Assembly (NCBI GenBank): GCA_023898705.1
Contig: CP060235.1
Span: 372,001 to 436,000, forward strand
Reading direction: 5' to 3'
DNA: 64,000 nt
From: Alphaproteobacteria bacterium
GTDB taxonomy: Bacteria > Pseudomonadota > Alphaproteobacteria > CAJXXZ01 > 1604HC
Shown: piece after piece, positions 1 through 8,628 of the stretch
Layout: each line of letters begins with the position of its first letter
How positions within the stretch are numbered: position 1 is the first letter of the stretch
Notes under the pieces: model-generated
Told to the model about the DNA's origin: nothing
Databases searched by the model: none
The model's input: only the letters and a program-made list of their open reading frames with translations
Program-made: the position numbers and the translations under genes

Positions 1-401
1 ATGATATTATTTGCGTGTACATATGCATCTTCTATATTGTATGAATATTTCAAACTTACTTGTTCTACAGGTTTTAGCGAGTTGATTCCATGTTTGCCAA
101 AAATAATGAATTTATCGTTATCAGAATAATGTATATTTGAAATATATTGACTTGCCTTATACAAAAAATCTTTACAGAATTTTTTTTCAGCTGCAAAAAC
201 AATATGTAACACATTTCCAAACAGCTGGTCTAATTTTAACTTTTTGACCTCATAAGACAATAAATGTACAGAACTTTGAATAGTTTGGTACATATTGTAC
301 ATTTGTTTTTTATGAGCAATAGCAATAGTCTTAATCGCATAAGTAATTCTACCTATATTGGAAATGTTCTTTTGTTTAATAGCTATAGCCTGCAACTTCA
401 C
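1..401 (-). CDS. atpG: ATP synthase F1 gamma subunit, N-terminal part (cut by window edge)
   Basis: Gamma is the rotating central stalk of F1 and couples the proton ring to the catalytic sites. About 133 codons are present and the rest lies beyond the left edge. Translating the minus strand from a GTG at 399-401 gives MKLQAIAIKQKNIS and then IGRITYAIKTIAIAH, which lines up with the N-terminal helix of gamma subunits (I..TQKITKAMKMVAA). The GTG overlaps the atpA stop by four bases (GTGA), the usual sign of translational coupling, and atpG follows atpA in most bacterial atp operons. The frame stays open to base 1. The sequence is divergent, so the call rests on the N-terminal helix and the position. 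Confidence 0.85.
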   Translation of the reverse strand, partial: MKLQAIAIKQKNISNIGRITYAIKTIAIAHKKQMYNMYQTIQSSVHLLSYEVKKLKLDQLFGNVLHIVFAAEKKFCKDFLYKASQYISNIHYSDNDKFIIFGKHGINSLKPVEQVSLKYSYNIEDAYVHANNI

Positions 402-1918
402 TTGTGTTTTTCCTTAAATTCTAGAATGAATTTTTTAATCGTAATTTCAAATTGTTCACTAACAGCCTGTTTTTCAATAAGCTCATTTACTAAATCAATG
501 TGAGAGTTTTTAAATTCAGTAATAAATATTGCTTCTAACTCTGAAAGGTTAGACAAATCAAACCCATCAAAACAACCCAAATTACATGCATAAATGATCA
601 AAATTTGATCCTCAAATGAGAAAAGGCTAGCTCCTGCCTGACGCAAAATATGTGTAACGGTTTCTCCTCTGCGTAGTATAGCCTTAGTAGTATCATCTAC
701 TTCAGTTACTTTGGCAAAATCCTTTAACTCATAATACTGTGCTAATTCCAATTTCAACATTCCAGCAACCTTACGCATAGCCTTAGTTTGAGCACTTCCT
801 CCAACTCTACTGACCGATATTCCAGTATCTATTGCAGGCTTTTGACCAAGTAAGAACATCTTACTGTCTAAAAATATTTGCCCGTCCGTAATCGAAATTA
901 CGTTTGTAGGAATATAAGCTGAAATATCTCCCCCTAAAGTTTCTATTATAGGCAATGCTGTTAGAGACCCACCTCCATACTCATCACTCATGCAGGCAGC
1001 TCTTTCCAATAGGCTAGAGTGTACAAAAAATATGTCACCAGGATATGCTTCTCTACCGGGAAACCGCTTAAGTAGCAATGAAATCGTTCTGTAAGCTATC
1101 GCGTGGTTCGATAAGTCATCATACACAATAAGAGCATCTTTTCCATTGTCTCTGTAGTGTTCTGCGATAGAAGTTCCTACGTAAGGTGCTAAATATTGAA
1201 GAATAGCAGCCTCTTCAGCTGATGCAAGGACTATAGTCGTATATTCCATTGCTCCCTGTTTTTCAAGGTAAGCTGCTATTTGTGCCACTTCAGAAGCTTT
1301 TTTCCCTATGCATACATACACACAGTAAACTGGAGTATTGTTGTCGAACTTAGCTTTTTGATTCACAATTGTTCCAACAGCAATGGTTGTTTTACCTGTC
1401 CTTCTATCTCCTAATATCAACTCCCTTTGTCCGTAACCTATAGGTATAAGAGAGTCTATAGCTTTCACTCCTGTATATAATGGTTTAGTGACTTTTTTTC
1501 TGGCTATAATAGGAGGAGCTTCAGACATAACTAGTCTTTCTTTAGAAGTATGGATAGTTCCCAAATTATCTATTGGCTCTCCAAGTGTATTTACAACTCT
1601 GCCAATTAGTTCTTCACCAACCTTAATTTTCAACAATTCATTTGTTCTATATACAATCATTCCTGATGAGATAGTATTGTTGGAGTTCAAAATAGCTATC
1701 TGAACAATTGTTTCTCCAAGTTCTACAACTAAACCTTTATCTTTATTTTCAAATAAAACAACCTCTCCATAAGAGACATTGCCAATACCGGTTACCTTGC
1801 AAATTCCATCTTGTACGCTAACAACCCTACCAATTTCATATACATCTACATTCTTTGTATTCTGTTCAATAGCATTTTTAAACTGGGTGATTATTTCTTC
1901 AGATGTTAAATGATTCAT
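398..1918 (-). CDS. atpA: ATP synthase F1 alpha subunit
   Basis: Non-catalytic nucleotide-binding subunit of the F1 head on the inner face of the cytoplasmic membrane. The Walker A motif GDRRTGKT lies at residues 170-177, almost exactly where it sits in other bacteria. The arginine-finger segment ISVSRVGGSAQ is also present, and the length (506 aa) is normal. The frame is open up to a TTG at 1930, but an ATG at 1918 preceded by GGAG with six bases between is a much better start. It gives MNHLTSEEII, which matches the family N-terminus. With this start the gene overlaps atpH by 20 bases. Together with atpH and atpG it forms a minus-strand operon; atpD would be expected beyond the left edge. 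Confidence 0.97.
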   Translation of the reverse strand: MNHLTSEEIITQFKNAIEQNTKNVDVYEIGRVVSVQDGICKVTGIGNVSYGEVVLFENKDKGLVVELGETIVQIAILNSNNTISSGMIVYRTNELLKIKVGEELIGRVVNTLGEPIDNLGTIHTSKERLVMSEAPPIIARKKVTKPLYTGVKAIDSLIPIGYGQRELILGDRRTGKTTIAVGTIVNQKAKFDNNTPVYCVYVCIGKKASEVAQIAAYLEKQGAMEYTTIVLASAEEAAILQYLAPYVGTSIAEHYRDNGKDALIVYDDLSNHAIAYRTISLLLKRFPGREAYPGDIFFVHSSLLERAACMSDEYGGGSLTALPIIETLGGDISAYIPTNVISITDGQIFLDSKMFLLGQKPAIDTGISVSRVGGSAQTKAMRKVAGMLKLELAQYYELKDFAKVTEVDDTTKAILRRGETVTHILRQAGASLFSFEDQILIIYACNLGCFDGFDLSNLSELEAIFITEFKNSHIDLVNELIEKQAVSEQFEITIKKFILEFKEKHK

Positions 1919-2390
1919 GCGCTGCTCCAATAAACTTACCTAGAATGTTAGCATAAGAAGCATCTATCCTGGTAGATCCTATATCTAATATAAAGCCACC
2001 AAGTATATTGCTGTTGGCTGTAAACGTAATGTTACAATTTGGAATTATATTCTCGATTTCTTGTTCAATACGCTTTTCTATTTCTGGATTATGATGACAA
2101 GTTATGACACTGATTTGGTTATTAATCTGACTAACTATTGTCAGATAATCATGAAAATTATCTAAGATATCGTTAAACTGTTCCCAATTTGTTTGTGATA
2201 AAATTGACAAAAATATCTTAGATGAATCATTTAAGTTAAAATTATCCAACCAATTAGTCTCGAGTAGAGGGATCTTATCCCATAAACTTTTGTTTTGTAC
2301 TTTAAAGGAATAAATATCTCTTATACCAGCTGAGAGATCATTGAGATACTTTTCAGGAATAGATGTAAATACTTCACTATAGTCACTCAT
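1899..2390 (-). CDS. atpH: ATP synthase F1 delta subunit
   Basis: Delta joins the F1 head to the peripheral stalk b subunits. The 163-aa product is slightly short (usually about 175-185). Its N-terminal half is poorly conserved, as is normal for delta. The C-terminus carries the diagnostic stretch ILGGFILDIGSTRIDASY followed by a short helix, equivalent to GG-L-V-G-D-IDGS in other delta subunits. It is the first gene of the minus-strand atpH-atpA-atpG operon, the arrangement typical of alphaproteobacteria, where a and b subunits are elsewhere. The ATG at 2390 follows about 200 bases without genes, which should contain the operon promoter. Confidence 0.9.
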   Translation of the reverse strand: MSDYSEVFTSIPEKYLNDLSAGIRDIYSFKVQNKSLWDKIPLLETNWLDNFNLNDSSKIFLSILSQTNWEQFNDILDNFHDYLTIVSQINNQISVITCHHNPEIEKRIEQEIENIIPNCNITFTANSNILGGFILDIGSTRIDASYANILGKFIGAAHESFNI

Positions 2391-2597
2391 ACTGCTAGAC
2401 CATTATATGACTGTATGTATAAATAATCAAATAAAATTTGTTAATTATTGATTTTATATGACTTGATTTTGTTAGGTTGTTTGCTGGTTTATATTGGATA
2501 TAGCTCAAGATGGCTAATTTTTATAATCTTGTTTAGGTATATTAACTGACATACCTTGTTTTATATATAGATATATGTTTTAATTATATCTGATATT

Positions 2598-2669
2598 GCG
2601 GGCGTAGCTCAGTGGTAGAGCATAACCTTGCCATGGTTGGGGTCGAGGGTTCGAGTCCCTTCGCCCGCT
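2598..2669 (+). tRNA. tRNA-Gly (GCC)
   Basis: A 72-base cloverleaf. The acceptor arms GCGGGCG and CGCCCGC pair fully, the anticodon loop is TTGCCAT, the T arm contains GTTCGAG, and the discriminator is T. The 3' CCA is not encoded. It lies 20 bases upstream of tsaD on the same strand and may be co-transcribed with it. Confidence 0.97.
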
Positions 2670-2689
2670 CTTTTGTTAAAATTTAAGTT

Positions 2690-3673
2690 ATGGTCTTATA
2701 TTTGGGGATAGAAACTAGTTGTGATGATACTTCAGTAGCATTGATGGATGATGAAGTATGCTTGGGCTATGTTACTGATACTCAGGATTCCTCTACATTT
2801 GGTGGTGTTGTGCCTGAATATGCTTCGAGAGAACATATGAATGTCCTACCTGATTTAATCGATTCATTATTATTAAAACATAATAAAACATTATTTGAGT
2901 TAGGATTTATAGCTGCTACAATAGGTCCCGGTTTATTAGGTAGTTTGATGGTTGGTGTCACCTACGCGAAATCACTAGCTTGGTCACTCAACATTCCATG
3001 GATCGGAGTGCACCACTTAGAAGCGCATGCTATGGTATCTATGTGGCAGAATAATTTTAGTTTTCCATTTGGGATTTTGTTAGTATCTGGTGGTCATACC
3101 TGTATTATTATAGCAAAAGAGCTTGGTAAATATGAAATTATAGGTTCTAGTTTAGATGATGCTGTTGGTGAAATGTTTGATAAAGTAGGCAGAAAATTAG
3201 GTTTTGATAATCCATCAGGTCCGTTTATAGAAGAATGTGCGAAAAATGGAAATAAAGTCGTTAAATTACCAACTCCATTATATTTGGATAAGTCGACTAA
3301 TTTCTCCTTCTCTGGTTTGAAAACGGCCGCAATAAGATATTGGGAACAATCTGATAAAACACAACAAGATAAAGCAAATTTATGTGCAAGTTTACAAGAC
3401 GTTGTTACCTTAAGTTTATGTGATAGATTACAAAATGCATTTGGTGTATCGGATTTGGATAATTGGTGCTTTGTAGGTGGCGTGGCATCAAATTTATATA
3501 TTAGAAATAGAATTAGCGCATTATGTAAATCTAATGGAAAAAGTTTGTTTATACCTGATCCGCATTTATGTAGAGATAATGGAGTAATGATAGCATATAC
3601 AGGCTACAAATATTATTTGCTGGGACAGTTTTCTTCATATAGTGACTCAGCTAATTCAGCTCTAAAATTCTGA
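2690..3673 (+). CDS. tsaD: tRNA N6-threonylcarbamoyladenosine transferase subunit TsaD
   Basis: Transfers the threonylcarbamoyl group onto A37 of ANN-decoding tRNAs, together with TsaB and TsaE. The start MVLYLGIETSCDDTSVAL is the Gcp/Kae1 phosphate-binding loop. The metal-binding histidines are H109 and H113 (HHLEAH), followed by LLVSGGHT, and the C-terminal metal aspartate sits in CRDNGVMIAYTG near residue 296. At 327 aa it is close to the usual 330-340. It starts just after tRNA-Gly. The partner TsaE is encoded at 9485-9907; TsaB and TsaC are not in this window. Confidence 0.97.
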   Translation: MVLYLGIETSCDDTSVALMDDEVCLGYVTDTQDSSTFGGVVPEYASREHMNVLPDLIDSLLLKHNKTLFELGFIAATIGPGLLGSLMVGVTYAKSLAWSLNIPWIGVHHLEAHAMVSMWQNNFSFPFGILLVSGGHTCIIIAKELGKYEIIGSSLDDAVGEMFDKVGRKLGFDNPSGPFIEECAKNGNKVVKLPTPLYLDKSTNFSFSGLKTAAIRYWEQSDKTQQDKANLCASLQDVVTLSLCDRLQNAFGVSDLDNWCFVGGVASNLYIRNRISALCKSNGKSLFIPDPHLCRDNGVMIAYTGYKYYLLGQFSSYSDSANSALKF

Positions 3674-3736
3674 AAAAGTTAGATGTGCTTGATCTTTTGA
3701 ATACACTCAATGAAACACAATTAATAACATCATGTA

Positions 3737-4066
3737 TTAATTGATTAACAGGTGGAAGTGCATGTGAAATATTTCTTGACCTGCGTTTATTCCATTATTT
3801 GTTAGTAGTTTAAAATCAAGATTGTCTGGATTCACCTGCTTAATTGTATTTTTTACGCCGTTAAAAAAATTTGTTATAAATTGAGCATCCATATTTAGCA
3901 AATCGCTAAAATTCTTACATTTACTTTTCGGTATAATTAGTATGTGGATTCTTGCTTTAGGGTGAAGATCTTTGAAAGCGAGAGTGTGCTCGTCTTCATA
4001 CACTTTTGAGCAAGGGATTTCTTTGTTGAGTATTTTTGCAAATACGTTACTATCATCATAATGCAT
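3737..4066 (-). CDS. HIT (histidine triad) family nucleotide-binding protein
   Basis: Small purine-nucleotide phosphoramidase of the HINT branch of the HIT superfamily; its physiological substrate is unknown in most bacteria. The 109-aa product begins with the HINT-like NVFAKILNKEIPCSKVYED and ends with the catalytic triad H101-M-H103-F-H105 followed by LLI. Only four residues follow the last histidine, whereas most bacterial relatives have ten or more, so the C-terminal tail is trimmed. It is convergent with tsaD, with 63 bases between the two stops. Confidence 0.93.
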   Translation of the reverse strand: MHYDDSNVFAKILNKEIPCSKVYEDEHTLAFKDLHPKARIHILIIPKSKCKNFSDLLNMDAQFITNFFNGVKNTIKQVNPDNLDFKLLTNNGINAGQEIFHMHFHLLIN

Positions 4067-4180
4067 ACAAAACAGTATATTACGTTTGATCAGTAAGTAA
4101 AGTTTTTTGTTTAAAAGTGAAAAAATATGAGATAGTAGGGTAGTGAGCTAATTTTGGGGGCAGCGCATTGGTATATAAAC

Positions 4181-5872
4181 CTATAGAATGCACTTGTGCT
4201 TGATATTGATTTTGCATGGGCATTGTTTAAAAAATGGTTTGCAATAAGTTTTGTTCATAATTGTTACGCTTTTAATTTTGTTATTTTTACTAAATTTAGT
4301 TGAAATATATTTGTTTATTTCCGGAGATATTACTCTATGTGCTCCCAAAGTAGTTGCCCAACATTGAGTATTAAATGAATCTTTGTGTGTGTATAGTATT
4401 CCATCCTGAAATATAGCAGTTTCTCCGTTGTTACTTATTAAAAAACAATTTTGAGGCTTGAAGTAGAATAAATTTAATAATAATGGAATGCACGCTAAGT
4501 AACCTTTTTTATTTTTGTGCAATATTAAAAACACACCGCATAGCCAGAAAACTATTGATAAATAATGTAGTTGGTGTATTTTAAAGCTATAATTTAGGAA
4601 AGTTGAGCATATTACAGAACAATTGATTAGAATAGTTAATATATAGTTTATTGTTTTAGTTATAAAGAGCAAGTGTACACCGATTTTCAAGAAGAAAAAC
4701 CATAAGATTACTAAGGGTATTAAACACACTGTTATAGGTATACATATTATATTAGCCAAAAATGGTTGTATCGAGATTTCGTTAAACCAATACATAATTA
4801 GTGGAAAAACTGCGATACAGGCCGTAAATGTAGAGTAGATAGTTTTTAAGATTCCACTTTTAATATTAAGATTAGGTAGGTAAAGTAAGCTAAATACCGT
4901 TATAAAAGAAAACTGAAAGCTTGGATACAGAATGGATTCAGGCCATATGAGTAGCATAATAAACATTGTTAACCATAATATTTGTTTGTTAGCTGTTTTA
5001 TATTTTAAAAGTGACAAGTATGGTATAATCAACATGATTGCAGCTCTAATGCTTGAGATAGATATATTAATTTGGGTCAAATAAAAAGTTAACATAATTA
5101 AAGCACACATTTTTGATATTAAATTGATATTTACCTTATTTAGATAGGTAAATAAAAACACAGACAGTATTATTCTAAATAAGAAAAAGAAGAAAGTAGT
5201 TATAATTCCTATATGAAGCCCAGATATTGCTAATAAATGAGAGATTCCAGATTTAGAAAATGCATTTCTAGTTGTAGGGAATATTGTATGACTTTTTCCA
5301 AATAATAATGCTTGAAGAAGTTGCTGGTTTGTAATGTCAAAATGATGATTAATGTACTGGTCAATTTTCATTTGTTCATTACTACTGATTATCCTGTATT
5401 CAGTAAAATTTACATATGCCACTACATTATCAAAAAATTCTTTGTATCTTAAATCTTTAGCTTCTGGCAAACAAGGTTTTGGAATATTATGAACTTCTAC
5501 TCGTCCTATAATCATATCACCATCACATACTACATTCATCATAGTAGTTTTGACGTACTGTTTGTTATTATTCAATTTAATTAAAGCTCGAATTCTATTA
5601 TTTGCTTTATGAGAAACTTGTGTCACAACTCCAGAGATAAAGTTAGATTCAAGCTGTGACTTATTTTTTATATAAATCTTTATGGTAATTGATGTAAGTC
5701 CTATGATAATGCCTAACAAAAACAGTAAATAGTACCTTGAATGCTTCACAGAAAATAGCAACAAACATACCGCAGGTATGTAGAGAAAGATAGGGCTAGA
5801 GAATATTATATATGATCCGATTCCAACTATTTGACCTAAAGACAGAAAAAATATCGAATAGAACGCAATCAT
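4181..5872 (-). CDS. comEC: ComEC/Rec2 family DNA-uptake membrane protein, shortened
   Basis: ComEC forms the inner-membrane channel for single-stranded DNA in natural transformation. The strongest signature is SKSGISHLLAISGLHIGII near residues 208-224, the core of the Competence domain, followed by many hydrophobic helices. The N-terminal OB-like region (residues about 70-160) is present. The protein ends near residue 563 and keeps only a short leftover (SNNGETAIFQDGILY) where longer relatives carry a metallo-beta-lactamase-like domain. The first ATG at 5872 is used; a TTG six bases upstream is possible. Whether it still imports DNA is unknown; two prepilin-like genes lie at 50.5-52.2 kb. 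Confidence 0.88.
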   Translation of the reverse strand: MIAFYSIFFLSLGQIVGIGSYIIFSSPIFLYIPAVCLLLFSVKHSRYYLLFLLGIIIGLTSITIKIYIKNKSQLESNFISGVVTQVSHKANNRIRALIKLNNNKQYVKTTMMNVVCDGDMIIGRVEVHNIPKPCLPEAKDLRYKEFFDNVVAYVNFTEYRIISSNEQMKIDQYINHHFDITNQQLLQALLFGKSHTIFPTTRNAFSKSGISHLLAISGLHIGIITTFFFFLFRIILSVFLFTYLNKVNINLISKMCALIMLTFYLTQINISISSIRAAIMLIIPYLSLLKYKTANKQILWLTMFIMLLIWPESILYPSFQFSFITVFSLLYLPNLNIKSGILKTIYSTFTACIAVFPLIMYWFNEISIQPFLANIICIPITVCLIPLVILWFFFLKIGVHLLFITKTINYILTILINCSVICSTFLNYSFKIHQLHYLSIVFWLCGVFLILHKNKKGYLACIPLLLNLFYFKPQNCFLISNNGETAIFQDGILYTHKDSFNTQCWATTLGAHRVISPEINKYISTKFSKNNKIKSVTIMNKTYCKPFFKQCPCKINIKHKCIL

Positions 5873-5979
5873 AACCAATAATACATGCTAACATATTATA
5901 CGTAAAACCGGTTTAGAATAAAGAATAAGTAACAATTCAATCAGGCGAAAATACAACAAAAAAGTTGTAGCACATCAAA

Positions 5980-6007
5980 CCATACGACGAATAGAACACA
6001 CGTATGG
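5980..6007. repeat. Inverted repeat between comEC and the coiled-coil gene
   Basis: CCATACG at 5980-5986 pairs with CGTATGG at 6001-6007 around a 14-base loop, just past the 3' end of the minus-strand gene at 6039-7007. A second small stem, ACAAC and GTTGT around six A, lies at 5953-5968 and reads on the minus strand as a stem followed by ATTTT. Together they may form a weak terminator for the coiled-coil gene. The stems are short and the loop is long, so this is tentative. Confidence 0.25.
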
Positions 6008-6038
6008 AAAATAAAAGTGACCAAAGCTGAATAGATCT

Positions 6039-7007
6039 TCAGGCTAAGAGAGCCCTGCAGCGTCTCCCCCAAGGCATCGCATCATATTTCCCTTCCAATG
6101 CTTCAATGGTCTTTTTCGAAGTGCTAAGTTTTTTTGTTAAATCAGAGCATTCTTTCTCACTCTTAAAGAGTGATGCCTCAATATCTTGCATTTTATCCTT
6201 GAGAGAATTGAGCTCAGCAGATAGAGACTGATTCTGCTCCACGAGAGCAATCTTATCACTGTCTAATGGGTCTTTTGCTCGTTGTAATGAATCTTGGGCA
6301 CTTATCAATTCAGATTTAGCACGCATCTCCTCTTCTAATAAAGCCTCAGTCTCTCTCCACTTTCCATTTACTTGATCGAGTTCTGCCTTAAGATCAGATA
6401 ATTCCTTTTCCCTTTCAGTTAGATCTGAATTTGCTTGGCTTAGTTTGCAAGTATTACTTAGAGCAACCGAATCAGCTTCCTCTAAAGCCTTTTGTAATGT
6501 GGCTATCTGACTCATATTGTTTCGGTTCTCACTTTGTTGCTTATCATACTGCTCTCGCAAACTCATATTCTGACCTTTGAGTGATCCAATCTCAATTAGA
6601 TCCTGCGCTAATTGGGCTCTAAGCTGAGTTACCTGATCTTCAAGCTTATGACATGCTTGTAGATCTCTTCTCCAAGAAATTATCGAGGACGACCAGTTAC
6701 CATAAAATAAACCCGCAGCCTCTACACCTTCAGCTTCGATTACGGATAATCTCGAGATTTGTTCCCTCTCTGCCTCCTGAGCAATTGCCAACTTATTAGC
6801 AAGTTCTGTCTTAGAACATAACGCGTCGCTAAGTTCTTTCTTAATGGAATCTTCGCTGTCTACTACACCTTGGACAGAATGATTCACATCAGATATTTCA
6901 ACAAAATCATCACATGACCCTCCACTCTGAGCTATAGCCAGAATCCCAGAACCTGGGACAATCGAACAGCTAAGGCAAGCAACAAAAACAAGTAAACTAT
7001 TTATCAT
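6039..7007 (-). CDS. Secreted coiled-coil protein of unknown function
   Basis: I do not recognise this 322-aa protein. The N-terminus MINSLLVFVACLSCSIVPGSGILAIA looks like a signal peptide. Residues about 55-310 are almost continuous heptad-rich coiled coil (KSELISAQDSLQRAKDPL, LSAELNSLKDKMQDIEASL), interrupted by a short tryptophan-containing stretch GNWSSSIISWRRD. The C-terminus is MPWGRRCRALLA. Its base composition stands out: two 60-base rows I counted had 45-47 percent G+C, against about 35 percent in a row of the neighbouring M48/TPR gene. Codons are correspondingly less AT-biased. It stands alone between the 5' ends of comEC and obgE. Possibilities include an acquired surface or effector protein; no function can be assigned. 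Confidence 0.75.
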   Translation of the reverse strand: MINSLLVFVACLSCSIVPGSGILAIAQSGGSCDDFVEISDVNHSVQGVVDSEDSIKKELSDALCSKTELANKLAIAQEAEREQISRLSVIEAEGVEAAGLFYGNWSSSIISWRRDLQACHKLEDQVTQLRAQLAQDLIEIGSLKGQNMSLREQYDKQQSENRNNMSQIATLQKALEEADSVALSNTCKLSQANSDLTEREKELSDLKAELDQVNGKWRETEALLEEEMRAKSELISAQDSLQRAKDPLDSDKIALVEQNQSLSAELNSLKDKMQDIEASLFKSEKECSDLTKKLSTSKKTIEALEGKYDAMPWGRRCRALLA

Positions 7008-7159
7008 TGAACAATTCTAATCTTTAAAACTCTAAAAAGCAATTTTTCAAATTGTATTTAATTAAATTATATTAAATATAAGTTATGATTGAAAAAATAT
7101 AAGCAACATATGTTAAGATCCACAATTTAGTTATGGATAAATTGTGGTATAGTATATGC

Positions 7160-8146
7160 ATGGATTATATAGACAGGGTTGTCATCAAAGTACAAGGTGG
7201 TAATGGAGGTGATGGATGTATAAGTTTTAGGAGGGAGAGCTCCACTCCCAAGGGTGGTCCCGATGGTGGTGATGGCGGAAGCGGGGGAGACGTTTTTTTT
7301 ATTGGTGACCACAATGTGCTTAGTTTGGCAGATTTTAAGTATAAAAAAGTACTTAAAGCAGAAAACGGGAAGCATGGTGAAGGTTCTTTATCTACGGGAA
7401 AGTCTGGAAGTGATTTGTATATAAAAGTGCCTTTGGGTACTCAGATATTTGAGAATAATGTATTTGTATCCGAAATTTTAGAAAACGAGCAAAAATTTTT
7501 AGTAGCTAGGGGAGGACAAAAGGGATTAGGTAACAAGAGGTTTGCGAAACCTGATCTACAGGCTCCAAGAATACGTACAACAGGACAGGAAGGTGAGAGT
7601 AGGGAATTTTCCCTCGTTTTGAAGCAAATTGCTGATGTTGGAGTTGTAGGCAAACCAAATGCTGGTAAGTCTACTTTTATTAAATCAATTTCTAATGCCC
7701 CAGTAATTATAGCCGATTATCCTTTTAGTACTATAAAACCTAAATTGGCTACTGTAACATTATACGGGAAAACATTAACTTTTGTTGATATTCCTGGCTT
7801 GATCGAAGATTCCTGCAAGGGTAAGGGTCTTGGCTATAGGTTTTTGCAACATATAGAAAGATGTAAAGTTTTATTGCACCTAGTTGATGTAACTGGTCAA
7901 TATGAGGTAGATATCAATTGTATTAGGAAGGAATTGAGTGAGTATAATGATGTATTATTGTCAAAAATAGCCTGTTTGTGTCTTACAAAAATTGACTTAG
8001 TAACTGAGGAAAGATTGAATTTAGCTTTAACCAATTGTAAGAAAATATACCAACATATTTTTTGTATAGATAGCTATTCTAAAAAAGGTCTTGATGAATT
8101 GTTAAAATTTGTTTATGCAAAACTTAGTACTGAAGATCAAGTTTAA
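7160..8146 (+). CDS. obgE: GTPase ObgE/CgtA
   Basis: Essential ribosome-associated GTPase involved in 50S assembly and growth control. The glycine-rich Obg fold is visible (QGGNGGDGCISFRRE, GGPDGGDGGSGGD). It is followed by G1 GKPNAGKST at residues 164-172, G3 DIPGLIE near 210 and G4 TKID near 276, and then a short tail without an extra C-terminal domain. The frame is open from an ATG at 7133, but the ATG at 7160 gives MDYIDRVVIKVQGG, matching the family start (M-F-D-V--AG-GG), and is preferred. No good Shine-Dalgarno site precedes either. In many alphaproteobacteria obgE follows rplU-rpmA; here that pair is about 21 kb away. Confidence 0.96.
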   Translation: MDYIDRVVIKVQGGNGGDGCISFRRESSTPKGGPDGGDGGSGGDVFFIGDHNVLSLADFKYKKVLKAENGKHGEGSLSTGKSGSDLYIKVPLGTQIFENNVFVSEILENEQKFLVARGGQKGLGNKRFAKPDLQAPRIRTTGQEGESREFSLVLKQIADVGVVGKPNAGKSTFIKSISNAPVIIADYPFSTIKPKLATVTLYGKTLTFVDIPGLIEDSCKGKGLGYRFLQHIERCKVLLHLVDVTGQYEVDINCIRKELSEYNDVLLSKIACLCLTKIDLVTEERLNLALTNCKKIYQHIFCIDSYSKKGLDELLKFVYAKLSTEDQV

Positions 8147-8169
8147 GCTGGGTTGGGTAGATTATCTAC

Positions 8170-8628
8170 TCATGATTTAGCTAGTTGTTGGTATAAATCC
8201 ATACTTCTTAAATAAAACACGGAATTTTTAGCCAAGATTTTTAGCGCATGTGTTAAGTAAGTTTTTGCTCTCTTAGTGTGATTTATAGAGATTGCATATT
8301 CTGCTTTGAAAAGTAAGAATGCACCTCTGTTTTTATTTTTTAAATAAAACTTAGCCAATAAAAGTTGAACTCTATTGTCAGCTGGGTTTTGTTTTCTATA
8401 CTGTTCAACGTCAAACAAGAAATTTTTTTCTAATTTATCCCTATACATTAAAGAATACATAAGTTTGTCAAACAGAGCTTCTGAACTTCCAGTTTCAGTA
8501 TAAATTTTATTAATTATTTCTATGGCTTGATCATATTTTTGTAATTTTATTAGAATTTTTGCTTTTAAATGTAATGCACCATAAAACATAGATGATGTTT
8601 TATCATTTATTTCTTCTAGCGCCTTGGT
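8170..8628 (-). pseudogene. TPR-repeat C-terminal part of a frameshifted M48 peptidase gene
   Basis: This open frame is the missing tail of the M48 peptidase encoded just upstream on the same strand. It is open from 8628, after a TAG at 8629-8631. It begins TKALEEINDKTSSMFYGAL and continues with TPR-type helices such as LHLKAKILIKLQKYDQAIEIIN, KNKNRGAFLLFKAEYA and RAKTYLTHALKIL. The first residues look like the second helix of a TPR whose first half lies in the peptidase frame, so a one-base shift between about 8623 and 8628 would restore one protein of about 415 aa, close to BepA/YfgC-type M48-TPR proteins. A separate start exists (ATG at 8589) but has no evident ribosome-binding site. A genuine mutation, a sequencing indel and recoding are all possible. 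Confidence 0.75.
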
